Origin: Kocuria sp.
Lineage (GTDB): Bacteria; Actinomycetota; Actinomycetes; Actinomycetales; Micrococcaceae
Length of the DNA stretch: 14,201 nt
Reading direction: 5' to 3'
Assembly: GCA_030454085.1 (NCBI GenBank)
Contig: JAKDJD010000052.1
Span: 1 to 14,201 of the forward strand
Below the pieces are notes generated by a model. It worked only from the letters and a program-made list of their open reading frames with translations, did no database searches and was not told the DNA's origin. A program made the translations under genes and the position numbers. Below, piece by piece: positions 1 through 7,894 of the stretch; the stretch's first letter is position 1, and each line of letters begins with the position of its first letter.

Positions 1-584
1 GCGGGGACGAGACCGAGGGTGGGTTTGATACCGACGAGCCGGTTGAACGCTGCGGGCACACGGCCGGAGCCTGCGGTGTCCGTGCCGAGGGCGGCGTCGA
101 CGATGCCGAGGGCCGTCGCCACGGCGGAGCCGGAGCTGGAGCCACCGGAAATCAGGTCCGGATCGAAGGCATTGCGGACCGCGCCGTATGGGCTGCGGGT
201 TCCCACGAGGCCGGTCGCGAACTGGTCGAGGTTCGTCTTTCCGATCGCGATCGCGCCGGCCTCTTCGAGACGAGCGACGGCGGTGGCGCTGAGCTCGGGA
301 ACGTAGCTCGTTGCCGGTGCCGCGCACGTGGTGGGAAGACCCGCGACGTCGATGTTGTCCTTCACTGCGACGACCATTCCGGCGAGGGGGAGGGAGTCAG
401 CGCCGTCGTGGTCGAGACGCGTCTGCACCTCGCGGGCGATGGCGAGGGAGTCCTCGCGGGTACGGAGCGTGATCCAGATTTCCGGTCGATCGACGGCGGC
501 GATGCGTTCGTAGGCGGCTTCGACGCGGCCAATCGGGTCGGCGGTGGATGAGAGGGGGCGGGTCAGATCATTGTTGGTGTTCAT
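1..584 (-). CDS. atzF: Allophanate hydrolase (amidase-signature enzyme), N-terminal part, cut by window edge
   Basis: Allophanate hydrolase converts allophanate to ammonia and CO2, the second step of the ATP-dependent urea amidolyase route in the cytoplasm. About 194 residues are visible and the rest lies beyond base 1. The amidase-signature core is clear: VAVKDNID with Lys75, the glycine/serine-rich SGGSSSGSA with Ser149, and TDTAGSGRVPA with Ser173. The spacings Lys-98-Ser and Ser-24-Ser equal those I recall for the AtzF triad Lys91/Ser165/Ser189. The stretch GKTNLDQFATGLVGTRSPYG is also typical of allophanate hydrolases rather than general amidases. The start is set by AAAGGA six bases upstream. 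It follows the urea carboxylase stop by 32 bases on the same strand, so the two are almost certainly one transcript. A generic amidase is the only real alternative, and the neighbour argues against it. Confidence 0.93.
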   Translation of the reverse strand, partial: MNTNNDLTRPLSSTADPIGRVEAAYERIAAVDRPEIWITLRTREDSLAIAREVQTRLDHDGADSLPLAGMVVAVKDNIDVAGLPTTCAAPATSYVPELSATAVARLEEAGAIAIGKTNLDQFATGLVGTRSPYGAVRNAFDPDLISGGSSSGSAVATALGIVDAALGTDTAGSGRVPAAFNRLVGIKPTLGLVP

Positions 585-616
585 GCGGGTTCCTTTCGAG
601 AGAGAGGCCGGGGGTG

Positions 617-3600
617 TCAGGCGGGTACGGGAACGTCGACGGAGGCGACGATCGCGAGGGGTTGGCCGGCGGCGACGGTGTCGCCTGCGGAGACGAGCAC
701 TTCCACGACGGTCAGGCGGCGCGGGGCTCGAACAGGGGTTTCCATCTTCATCGCCTCGAGCACAAGCAGGTTCGATCCGTCGTCGAGGACGTCGCCGGTG
801 CTCGCGTCGAGTTTCCACACGGCCCCGGCCATGGGGGCCTCGATGACGCTGGCTCCTTCGGGAAGTCGCGCGTAGATGTCGTCCCCGGCTTCTGCGACGG
901 CCGTGGCTGTGTCGTCCTTGGGGGCGAACTCGCCGGCAGCTTCCCAGGCGAGGCGTTCTTTTTCGAACGCGGCGGCCTGGCGCGCACGGAACATCTCGAT
1001 GTCGGAGGCGTTGTCGGCGAGGAACTGTTCGTGCTGACGAAGCGAGAACTGACCCGGCCGGATGTCGAGTTCGAGCCGGTCCGCCGCCATTTCCGTACGG
1101 AGCTCGGCGAGCTCTTCGGGGCTGACGAGGTGGAATTTGATGCGGTCGAAGAACCGCAGCAGCCAGGGGTGACCTTCGGTGAAGGAGGTGCGGCGTTCGC
1201 GCAAGCCTGCCCAGATGGGGATGGTCCTGCCGATGAGCTGGTATCCGCCGGGGCTGTCCATGCCGTAGATGCACATATACGTACCGCCGATGCCGACGGC
1301 GCCCTCGGCGGTCCAGGTGCGGGCGGGGTTGTACTTGGTGGTGAGCAGTCGGTGCCGTGGATCCAGGGGGGCCGCGGCGGGGGCCCCGAGGTAGACGTCT
1401 CCGAGGCCGAGCACCATGTATTCCGCGTCGGTGACGATGCGTTGGACATCCTCGACGGAGGACAGGCCGTTGGCGCGGCGGATGAACTCGATGTTCGACG
1501 GGTTCCAGGGGGCGTCGTCGCGGATGAGCGAGGAGTAGCGGCTGATCGCTTCGGTGACCGTCGGGTCGTCCCACGACAGGGGCAGATGCACTTCGCGGCT
1601 GGGGACGACGAGGTCACTCGTCGAGGGGAGCTGGTACTCGATCTCGACGAGCATCTCGACGAGGTGTCGGATGGGAAGGATCGCGGGGTCCACGTGCAGA
1701 TGCAGAGATCGCACTCCCGGGGTCTGATCGATCAGGCCCGCCGGTGCCCGCTCGGTGAGGCTCTGCATGAGGGCGTAGATCCGCATGCGCAGGCCGAGGT
1801 CGAGGGTCATCGGGCCGTATTCGACCAGCACGTTGTCGTCGCCGCCGCGCCGGTACACGACCTCGGGGGTCGTGTCGGTCGCGGACACGCGGGCGAGGAC
1901 GCCGTTGTCGCTATCGCGGCGAGACGCGGTGGGCGCGTACACGGAGTTGGAGCGGTTGGCGGCGGCGATGAGCGGCAGTTCGGTCGTGTCGACGGGCACG
2001 AAACGCAAGGTGTCTCCGGGGCGGAGCTGCCCCAGCTTCCACCGATCGGAGCTGACCACCGTGAAGGGGCAGGCGAACCCGCCGAGGCTCGGTCCGTCGG
2101 GACCGAGGATGGAGGGTGTGTCACCGGTGAAGTTGACCGCGCCGACGGAGTAGGCGTTGTCGTGAAGGTTGGAGGGGTGCAGGCCCGCTTCGCCCCCGTC
2201 GGAGCGCGCCCATGTCGGTTTCGGGCCGATCAGGCGGACACCGGTGCGGGCGGCGTGGAAATGCACCGTCCAGGTAGCTTCGTACAGCTTCTCCATGTCC
2301 TCGGCGGTGAAGTATTCGGGCGCCGGCTGCGGGCCCTCGGTCACGTGCAGGCTCCACTCGCCCGCTGTGGTGATGCGATCCTCTACCGGGATCGGCGCGG
2401 GAGCGGACGTTTCGACATCGGTTCGGGCGCGGAGGACGTCGCCGGTCGCGAGGGGGCGGCCACCGTGGCCACCGAAGCGGGCCTGTTCGAAGGTCGAGGC
2501 GCTACCGAGGTAGGTGGGGACGTCGATTCCGCCCCGGATGGCGAGGTAGGTCCGTGCGCCGGTACCGCGCACGGTGCCGATGTCGAGGATGCCTCCGGCG
2601 GGGATGGAGAGCGGTTCCCACTGCGGTGCCGGGACGCCGTCGATGGTGACGGGGGCGGGCGCTCCCGTCACCGCGATGACGGTTTTGACCGCGAACTGCA
2701 GGGCCGGTCCCGTGACGGTGCACTCCAACGCGGGCGCACCTTCGTCGTTGCCGACGGCGGTGTTCGCGGCGCGGAAGGACCTATCGTCCATAGGCCCGCC
2801 TGGGCTGATGCCGACTTGCCAGTATCCGGTCCGGCCGGGCCAGTCCTGGATGGTGGTCGATGCTCCCCCGCGGAGCAGATCGATGCGGGGGCGCACGTCG
2901 GAGACGTCGCAGAGGAGGTTGGTGGTCAACGTGGCCGCAAGTACGGTGTCGGTGGTGCAGATGGCATCCAGCAAGCCCAGGTTGGTTTCGATGCCGGCCA
3001 ATTCCGTGGCGTCCAGTGCAGACCGAAGCGCCGCGAACGCCTCGTGGCGGTTATCTGCGGTGACGATGACTTTGGCGATCATCGGGTCGTAGATGGGCGA
3101 TACCTCGTCCCCGGTTTCGACACCGGTTTCGATGCGGACGTCGCCTCGTTCGCGTCCGTCCGCCGTGGGGAACCGCACCCGCGTGAGCAGCCCGGTGGAG
3201 GGCTGATAGTTCTTCTGCGGGTCTTCGGCGTAGACACGCGCTTCGATCGAGTGACGGCCGTTGCTGCGTGGTGTGCTGTGGGTGAGGAACCCTTCGGGGC
3301 CAGTGTCGCCGAGGCCGACCCGCAGCATCCACTCGACGAGGTCGACGTCGAAAATCTGCTCGGTGACGGGGTGTTCCACCTGGAGGCGGGTGTTGAGCTC
3401 GAGGAAGTAGACCTGCTCGGTGTCGGTGTCGTAAACGAACTCGACGGTTCCCGCCGACCGGTAGCCGACATGCGCGGCCAACGCGCGGGCGCTGTCGTGC
3501 ATCAGGGCGCGAACGTGGTCGGGGAGGTTCGGTGCGGGGGCTTCTTCGATCACCTTCTGGTGTCGGCGCTGGAGGCTGCAGTCACGGTCACCGAGGATCT

Positions 3601-4282
3601 GTATCGTGCCGTCACCGTCGCCGAACACCTGCACCTCGAGATGACGTGCGCGGGCGATGAATTTCTCCACGAACACGCCGGGGGTAGCGAAGTTGGCGGC
3701 GGCGAGTCGGGTGACCGAGATGAACGCGGCGCGGAGGTCCGCCTCGTTCCAGCACGTGGCGATGCCGACTCCGCCACCCCCGCCCGACGCCTTCACCATG
3801 ACGGGATACCCGATGCGTTCTGCTTCGATGGCGGCGGCGTCGGCCGTTTCGACCAGTCCGGAGCCGGGCACACACGGCACACCGCTCTCGGTCGCGATGG
3901 CGATGGCGCTGTGCTTCGGTCCGAACGCTTCGATCTGCTGCCAGGTCGGGCCGATGAACACCAGGCCTGCGGCCTCGACGGCGCGGGCGAAGTCCGGGTT
4001 CTCGGAGAGGAACCCGTACCCGGGGTGAACAGCGCCCGCACGGGTGGCGCGTGCCGCGGCGAGGATCCGGTCGATGTCCAGGTAGCTCTGCTCAGGCGCG
4101 GCCGGACCCAGCCGGAATGCCTCGTCGGCTTCGCGGACGTGCGCGCTGGCGCGGTCGGCGTCGGAGTACACGGCGATCGTGCGCAGCCCCATGCGCTTGG
4201 CGGTGCGGATGATGCGGCGTGCGATTTCACCGCGGTTGGCGACGAGAACGGTGTCGAATGCGGGGAGGTGCTTTTCAGACAT
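617..4282 (-). CDS. uca: Urea carboxylase, biotin-dependent (1221 aa)
   Basis: Carboxylates urea to allophanate using ATP, bicarbonate and covalently bound biotin. Domains in order: biotin carboxylase (about 8-450; VANRGEIARR near the start, VHPGYGFLSENPDF at 85-98, ATP loop SGGGGGVG at 166-173, LELNTRLQVEHPVTE at 294-308); KipA/AHS2 (about 465-780; DWPGRTGYWQVG from 480); KipI/AHS1 (about 815-1040); C-terminal biotinyl domain with VLEAMKMETPV, biotinyl Lys1179. This order and length are standard for urea carboxylase. Asn717 in the KipA motif VNFTGDTP sits where, as I recall, guanidine carboxylases carry Asp, favouring urea as substrate. I chose the start at 4282 because AAGGAC lies about nine bases upstream. 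An in-frame start at 4327 would add 15 residues but lacks support. The allophanate hydrolase gene follows 32 bases downstream. Confidence 0.95.
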   Translation of the reverse strand: MSEKHLPAFDTVLVANRGEIARRIIRTAKRMGLRTIAVYSDADRASAHVREADEAFRLGPAAPEQSYLDIDRILAAARATRAGAVHPGYGFLSENPDFARAVEAAGLVFIGPTWQQIEAFGPKHSAIAIATESGVPCVPGSGLVETADAAAIEAERIGYPVMVKASGGGGGVGIATCWNEADLRAAFISVTRLAAANFATPGVFVEKFIARARHLEVQVFGDGDGTIQILGDRDCSLQRRHQKVIEEAPAPNLPDHVRALMHDSARALAAHVGYRSAGTVEFVYDTDTEQVYFLELNTRLQVEHPVTEQIFDVDLVEWMLRVGLGDTGPEGFLTHSTPRSNGRHSIEARVYAEDPQKNYQPSTGLLTRVRFPTADGRERGDVRIETGVETGDEVSPIYDPMIAKVIVTADNRHEAFAALRSALDATELAGIETNLGLLDAICTTDTVLAATLTTNLLCDVSDVRPRIDLLRGGASTTIQDWPGRTGYWQVGISPGGPMDDRSFRAANTAVGNDEGAPALECTVTGPALQFAVKTVIAVTGAPAPVTIDGVPAPQWEPLSIPAGGILDIGTVRGTGARTYLAIRGGIDVPTYLGSASTFEQARFGGHGGRPLATGDVLRARTDVETSAPAPIPVEDRITTAGEWSLHVTEGPQPAPEYFTAEDMEKLYEATWTVHFHAARTGVRLIGPKPTWARSDGGEAGLHPSNLHDNAYSVGAVNFTGDTPSILGPDGPSLGGFACPFTVVSSDRWKLGQLRPGDTLRFVPVDTTELPLIAAANRSNSVYAPTASRRDSDNGVLARVSATDTTPEVVYRRGGDDNVLVEYGPMTLDLGLRMRIYALMQSLTERAPAGLIDQTPGVRSLHLHVDPAILPIRHLVEMLVEIEYQLPSTSDLVVPSREVHLPLSWDDPTVTEAISRYSSLIRDDAPWNPSNIEFIRRANGLSSVEDVQRIVTDAEYMVLGLGDVYLGAPAAAPLDPRHRLLTTKYNPARTWTAEGAVGIGGTYMCIYGMDSPGGYQLIGRTIPIWAGLRERRTSFTEGHPWLLRFFDRIKFHLVSPEELAELRTEMAADRLELDIRPGQFSLRQHEQFLADNASDIEMFRARQAAAFEKERLAWEAAGEFAPKDDTATAVAEAGDDIYARLPEGASVIEAPMAGAVWKLDASTGDVLDDGSNLLVLEAMKMETPVRAPRRLTVVEVLVSAGDTVAAGQPLAIVASVDVPVPA

Positions 4283-4362
4283 GGCGTTGAGGTCCTTCCG
4301 GGGATGGCGTACGGAGTCGGAGCTCACACCGACGGGGGTCGGTACGAGTAGGGGGCGGGTGC

Positions 4363-5079
4363 TCAGAGGACGCCGCGGGTCACCATGTTGGTGATGGCGC
4401 GTGTTGCGCGCTGTATCACGGTGTCCATGGAGTCCCCGATGTGCGCACCCAGCGCCCCCTTGGCCTTCTCGAGGTGTCCGGTGATGAGGAGGTCACCGAT
4501 TTCGAGATGCTCGTCGATGGTCGCGGTGATGCGGTCCTCGGTGACGTAGTCGTACATCCGCACGGCGCGGATGCGGTGGTTCACGCTTTCGAGGGCCTCG
4601 ACAAGCGCCTCGTTACCCGCGGCGCGGCACAGTGTGACGTGGAAGCGCTCGTCATCCATCACGAACTGGGGAGTCGGTGCGGGCGGCGACTGCTGCAGGT
4701 CACGCCACCTGTTGAGTTCGGCGCCGAGCAGGGCGAAGTCGTAGCCGGCGAGTTCGCGTTCGGTGACGCGCTGCACCCCTCGCATCTCGAGCGTGACGCG
4801 CAGTTCGTACAGCTCGGTCAGGTGGTGAAGATCGGGCATCACGACGCGGTAGCCGTACTCGTCGTTGTCGATCAGACCGTCGGAGCGGAGCATGAACAAA
4901 GCGGCGCGAACCGGAGTGCGCGACACCTGGAGCTCGTGAGCGATCGCGTCCTCTCGGAGCCGCGCGCGCGGCGCGTAACGGCCGCTCATGAGCTGTTCTC
5001 TCAGGTGCTCGTAGACCGCATCGGTGCGCGAGACTTTCGCGCGAGGCACCACGGGTGAACGGTCGCTGGCGGGGGTCAT
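4363..5079 (-). CDS. GntR/FadR-family transcriptional regulator with FCD domain (238 aa)
   Basis: DNA-binding repressor or activator of the FadR subfamily, probably the local regulator of the urea operon. The N-terminal winged helix (about 16-80) has the typical VYEHLREQLMSGRYAPRARL entry and the recognition segment AHELQVSRTPVRAALFMLRS. The all-helical FCD ligand domain (about 88-225) retains the likely metal-ligand set Asp143/His147 (DERFH), His191 (EH) and His213 (AHI). Its ATG overlaps the TGA of the upstream permease in an ATGA arrangement (bases 5076-5079), so translation is probably coupled, and a GGAG lies about five bases upstream. It ends 80 bases before the urea carboxylase start. 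Its position inside the operon implies autoregulation. The effector is not evident from sequence; an organic acid or an intermediate of the pathway is plausible. Confidence 0.93.
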   Translation of the reverse strand: MTPASDRSPVVPRAKVSRTDAVYEHLREQLMSGRYAPRARLREDAIAHELQVSRTPVRAALFMLRSDGLIDNDEYGYRVVMPDLHHLTELYELRVTLEMRGVQRVTERELAGYDFALLGAELNRWRDLQQSPPAPTPQFVMDDERFHVTLCRAAGNEALVEALESVNHRIRAVRMYDYVTEDRITATIDEHLEIGDLLITGHLEKAKGALGAHIGDSMDTVIQRATRAITNMVTRGVL

Positions 5080-6770
5080 CGCTGCTCCGGGAGGACGTAG
5101 CGACCCATCTTGTCGGTCGCGAGGGCGAGAGAGGAGATGTACTGCGGGGAGCCATCGGGGGCGGGCACGGCCGAGAGCAGCATGTCGGGTCGTTCGAAGT
5201 CGAGGCCGGTGACGTGGCAGCGCAGCAGCTCCCCACTGGGGTTTCCTTCCGCGTCGAGCATCGGAAGGTCGATGCCGTCGTCGGTGCGGCGAAGGTAGAA
5301 GCGCCCCCGCGTGAGCACGGCCATGAGCGGTGTCACGATGACGGGGATGGCCACGGCGAAGATGGCGGAGAAGGGTGCGATCTCGGGGCCGAAAGTGCCG
5401 AAGAACATGGCGATCGACACACCCGCGGCCAGGAGGAGCGAGACCACACCGACCGGGTTCCAGGCGTAGAGCATGCCACGGCGGAACTCCGGTTGCTTCG
5501 GAGACAGTCCGAGCAGGTACTTATTGATAGCGATGTCGGCGGCGACAGTGACGATCCAGGCAATGGCGCAGTTCGCGTAGAAACCAAGGACGGTGTTGAG
5601 GAAGTCGAACATGTTCAGTTCCATCAGCGCCAGCGCGATCACCAGGTTGACGATGATGAAAACGAGCCGGCCGGGGTAGGTCCGGGTGACGCGGGTGAAA
5701 GCGTTCGTCCAGGCGAGAGAGCCCGAGTAGGCGTTGGTGACGTTGATCTTGATCTGCGAGATCACGACGAGGATGACCGCCAGCGTCATGGCCAGCCAGC
5801 CCGGCATCATCCGTTCATACACCCCGAGGAACTGGTGCACCGGTTCGTTCGCGGTCTCTGATGCCGCCGGGTCGAGGGTCGCGATGAGGTAGACGGCGAT
5901 GAACAGGCCGACCGCCTGTTTCAGCGCCCCGAACACAACCCAGCCGGGGCCGGCGATGATCACCGCGCGCCACCACGTGCGACGGTTGGCGCCGGTGCGG
6001 GGCGGCATGAAACGCAGGTAGTCGATCTGCTCGGCGATCTGAGCGATGAGCGACAGGCAGACGCCGGCGGCCAACATCACCGACGCGAAGCTCACACCGG
6101 AGCCGGAACCGTCTTGGCCCGTGTACGCGAAGAAGGTCGACACGGACGACGGGTCCGACAAGAGCAGGTACGCGAGAGGGACCACCATCAGCACCAACCA
6201 GAAGGGCGTGGTCCACACCTGCAGCTTCGACAGGGACTTCATCCCGTAGACAACGAGGGGAATGACGATCAACGTGGATACCGCGTACCCGATCGGGCGG
6301 GGAATGCCGAGCCCCAGCTCCAGTCCCTGAGCCATGATCGAACCCTCGAGGGCGAAGAGGATGAACGTGAACGTCGCAAAGATCACGTTCGTGATCACCG
6401 ACCCGTAGTACCCGAAGCCGGACCCTCGCGTGATGAGGTCCAGGTCGATGTTGTATCGGGCGGCGTAGTACGCCAGCGGAATGCCGGTGACAAAGATGAT
6501 CACCGCGGCGACCAGGATGCCCAGCAGAGCGTTAGTGGTGCCGTAGGCGATGCCGGCGTTGGCGCCGATGGAGAAGTCGGCCAGATAAGCGATACCGCCC
6601 AGGGCGCTTGTCGCGACGACACCCGCTGTCCATTTGCGGTAGGAGCGTGGAGCGAACCGGAGGGTGTAGTCCTCCAGGCTCTCGCGGCTCGCGGAGCGCG
6701 TGGCGGCAGATGCGGAAAGGCGAGGGGCAGAGGAGGAGCCGTCGTGAGGTGCCTCGAAGTCAACAGACAT
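5076..6770 (-). CDS. NCS1-family (purine-cytosine/allantoin-type) permease (564 aa)
   Basis: Inner-membrane secondary transporter of the nucleobase:cation symporter-1 family, about 12 predicted membrane helices. It probably imports the nitrogenous substrate of the operon. Recognisable segments include the N-terminal ESLEDYTLRFAPRSYRKW, the loop IPLAYYAARYNIDLDLITRG, GSGFGYYGSVITNVIFA and AQIAEQIDYLRFMP. The start at 6770 is preferred over an upstream in-frame ATG because AAAGGG lies seven bases upstream and the longer N-terminus is unlike the family. It is the first gene of the operon and its stop overlaps the regulator start. A soluble tail of roughly 73 residues follows the last helix, longer than in many family members (see findings). 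The true substrate (urea, a ureide or a pyrimidine) cannot be read from sequence; linkage favours a urea-yielding compound. Confidence 0.9.
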   Translation of the reverse strand: MSVDFEAPHDGSSSAPRLSASAATRSASRESLEDYTLRFAPRSYRKWTAGVVATSALGGIAYLADFSIGANAGIAYGTTNALLGILVAAVIIFVTGIPLAYYAARYNIDLDLITRGSGFGYYGSVITNVIFATFTFILFALEGSIMAQGLELGLGIPRPIGYAVSTLIVIPLVVYGMKSLSKLQVWTTPFWLVLMVVPLAYLLLSDPSSVSTFFAYTGQDGSGSGVSFASVMLAAGVCLSLIAQIAEQIDYLRFMPPRTGANRRTWWRAVIIAGPGWVVFGALKQAVGLFIAVYLIATLDPAASETANEPVHQFLGVYERMMPGWLAMTLAVILVVISQIKINVTNAYSGSLAWTNAFTRVTRTYPGRLVFIIVNLVIALALMELNMFDFLNTVLGFYANCAIAWIVTVAADIAINKYLLGLSPKQPEFRRGMLYAWNPVGVVSLLLAAGVSIAMFFGTFGPEIAPFSAIFAVAIPVIVTPLMAVLTRGRFYLRRTDDGIDLPMLDAEGNPSGELLRCHVTGLDFERPDMLLSAVPAPDGSPQYISSLALATDKMGRYVLPEQR

Positions 6771-6798
6771 GACAGACCCTTTCGATCGATGGAGCGCG

Positions 6799-6828
6799 GG
6801 TGGGATGACTAATGTGGAAACTCCCACC
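6799..6828 (-). promoter_or_regulatory. Inverted repeat in the permease leader
   Basis: Perfect 7-base arms (GGTGGGA at 6799-6805 and TCCCACC at 6822-6828) enclose 16 bases, 29-58 bases upstream of the permease start. In the transcript this could form a hairpin in the 5' leader; alternatively it may be an operator. There is no following U-run, so it is not a classic terminator. Confidence 0.35.
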
Positions 6829-6923
6829 ACGTCAGCGAGCAACCTCGGTGACGCGGCTCCAAGTCTGGCTGGCGAATGTTTCGTTTGTGTTTTCCGGATG
6901 GAACATCTCTGTGTCGACAGCCA

Positions 6924-6945
6924 TGTGCACAATGTTGTGTACAAC
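6924..6945 (-). promoter_or_regulatory. Candidate GntR-family operator upstream of the permease operon
   Basis: Two dyads are adjacent: TGTGCACA (6924-6931, perfect palindrome) and GTTGTGTACAAC (6934-6945, five-base arms GTTGT/ACAAC around GT). FadR-subfamily regulators usually bind short palindromes of the TTGT-n2-ACAA or TNGTNNNACNA kind, so this fits the FCD-domain regulator encoded in the same operon. It lies about 155-175 bases upstream of the permease start. Binding by that regulator is inference. Confidence 0.45.
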
Positions 6946-6962
6946 TTCTGGTTGCTAGCTTT

Positions 6963-6979
6963 TTGCTCTCAGGGAGCAA
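6963..6979 (-). promoter_or_regulatory. Second dyad in the operon leader
   Basis: TTGCTC (6963-6968) and GAGCAA (6974-6979) form perfect six-base arms around a five-base spacer, 17 bases away from the GTTGTGTACAAC dyad. It differs in sequence from that dyad, so if it is a site it would be for another regulator. I could not place a convincing -35/-10 pair in the leader. Confidence 0.25.
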
Positions 6980-7084
6980 CGTGACGATCTCCCTTCTTCC
7001 CGCATCGCGGTGCAGCGGCGCCCACCAATCCCTGGCGGCGGTGCGAAGATCTGTTACCTCGTAAATGACGGTTACTTCAGGCAC

Positions 7085-7124
7085 AAAATGCCCCGCGATC
7101 CGATGAGGGATCGCGGGGCATTTT
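7085..7124. terminator. Strong bidirectional intrinsic terminator
   Basis: A perfect 17-base inverted repeat (AAAATGCCCCGCGATCC against its complement ending in GGGGCATTTT) surrounds the loop GATGAG. The GC-rich stem is flanked by A4 on one side and T4 on the other, so it can work in either direction. On the minus strand it lies 28 bases after the TAA (7153-7155) that closes the broken secreted-protein gene, which makes it the natural end of that transcript and insulates the urea operon that begins to its left. Confidence 0.88.
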
Positions 7125-7152
7125 CTCGGTGCGTGTCCTTAGGGAAGAGCCC

Positions 7153-7568
7153 TTAGTCCAGGCGGACTTTCTGGCCTGAGCTTGTCGCGTACGCACGGTC
7201 GTTGCTCTCACCTTCCAAAGGTGACGACAGCTGTAGAAGTCGCTCCCCCGTCATTGATGACAGGGTTAGAGACTGGACCCGCAACCCACCAGGTATCCCG
7301 GGTTGAAGGTTCTCTGGGTTTGGTTCCACCCTTCAGGCCGGTCGTCATCCCGACGCCAGCCATGCGAGACGAGCCGCGGTATCCGTCTGGGGCGAGGACG
7401 TCGCAAATCGACTTGCCACCATCATGACGACAGCAAGTTCGGGCCCCCGCTGCCTCCGCCGCCACCTGGGCCGGCCTGTGCGTGCGCTCCAGCAACTGGT
7501 ATCAACAGTGACGCCATTGCAAGCCTCGATACGGCAAGGATTTTTGATCCGTGGTTCTTGGTTTGCAC
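7153..7568 (-). pseudogene. Frameshifted gene for a small secreted protein (signal peptide present)
   Basis: A GTG start at 7568, preceded by AGGTAAGG, opens a frame with a clear Sec signal peptide: positive n-region (MQTKNHGSK), hydrophobic h-region (LAMASLLIPVAGA) and AxA-type site near AHAQA, then a glycine-rich stretch. This frame stops at 7422 after 48 codons. The next frame continues without stop to 7208 (including DGGKSICDVLAPDGYRG and TWWVAGPVSNPVINDGG), and after one further base skip near 7214 the third frame gives ESNDRAYATSSGQKVRLD and TAA at 7153, followed by a strong terminator. Two single-base excesses reconcile start, stop and the 416-base length to a protein of about 138 residues. 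I do not recognise the family. The alternative is a genuine 48-residue peptide ending at 7422. Confidence 0.42.
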
Positions 7569-7640
7569 GACCTTACCTATTTGTGACAGGAGTCATGTAC
7601 TGCACATATAACACGGAGAAGAGAGAATATTTAGGCTCCA

Positions 7641-7832
7641 CTATTCGTACAAATCTCTACTTTCCCGCTCTTTCCTTCGGGTCGGCGTCGTGGAGAAATG
7701 ATCCCCACCCCATAGGGCCATAGCTGCACCAACAGGAATGAGCGCCAGGATGGGGGTCCACTGCGTGATTATGAGTACAAGTACTGATACAAGAATCATA
7801 CACAGGGCAATAATTCGTACAGTTTTTTCCAT
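7641..7832 (-). CDS. Small two-helix membrane protein of unknown function (63 aa)
   Basis: Not recognised as a named family. The sequence has two closely spaced hydrophobic segments (about residues 5-23, rich in Ile/Val/Leu, and about 26-43, ending ALWGG) joined by TQWTP, then a charged C-terminal tail with TRRKERESRDLYE. The topology suggests a helical hairpin in the cytoplasmic membrane. I prefer the ATG at 7832 because AGGTG lies six bases upstream; an in-frame ATG at 7871 would add 13 polar residues but has no visible ribosome site. It precedes the broken secreted-protein gene by 72 bases on the same strand, so the two may have formed a transcript ending at the 7085-7124 terminator. Small membrane partners of secreted peptides are sometimes immunity proteins, but nothing here proves that. 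Local base composition is AT-richer than in the flanking operons. Confidence 0.55.
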   Translation of the reverse strand: MEKTVRIIALCMILVSVLVLIITQWTPILALIPVGAAMALWGGDHFSTTPTRRKERESRDLYE

Positions 7833-7878
7833 TTCAGTCACCTGCTCTGTGGTCCGACCAAGCGAATTCATCGAATAC

Positions 7879-7894
7879 GCTAAGTGTGCTTAGC
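7879..7894 (-). promoter_or_regulatory. Dyad next to a -10-like element upstream of the small membrane protein
   Basis: GCTAAG (7879-7884) and CTTAGC (7889-7894) are perfect six-base arms around TGTG. Immediately upstream on the minus strand is TATACT (complement at 7895-7900), a good -10 match, though no clear -35 was found. The dyad would then lie at the start of the transcript, a typical place for a repressor site. Confidence 0.35.

Noticed and set aside
548..4351. A 1267-codon open frame on the plus strand opposite urea carboxylase
   Set aside because: It mirrors the urea carboxylase gene, is rich in Gly/Arg/Val/Asp of antisense type, has no family resemblance, and arises from high GC at third codon positions of the real gene.
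6809..7084. A 91-codon minus-strand frame with a GTG start in the urea-operon leader
   Set aside because: It begins at the edge of the terminator with no ribosome site, overlaps the operator-like dyads, and becomes unprotein-like after about 50 residues.
6771..7084. Possible guanidine-I riboswitch upstream of the carboxylase operon
   Set aside because: I looked on the minus strand for the conserved CTAGGG and ACACGG...GGGA...AGCCCGGGAGA-type segments and found neither.
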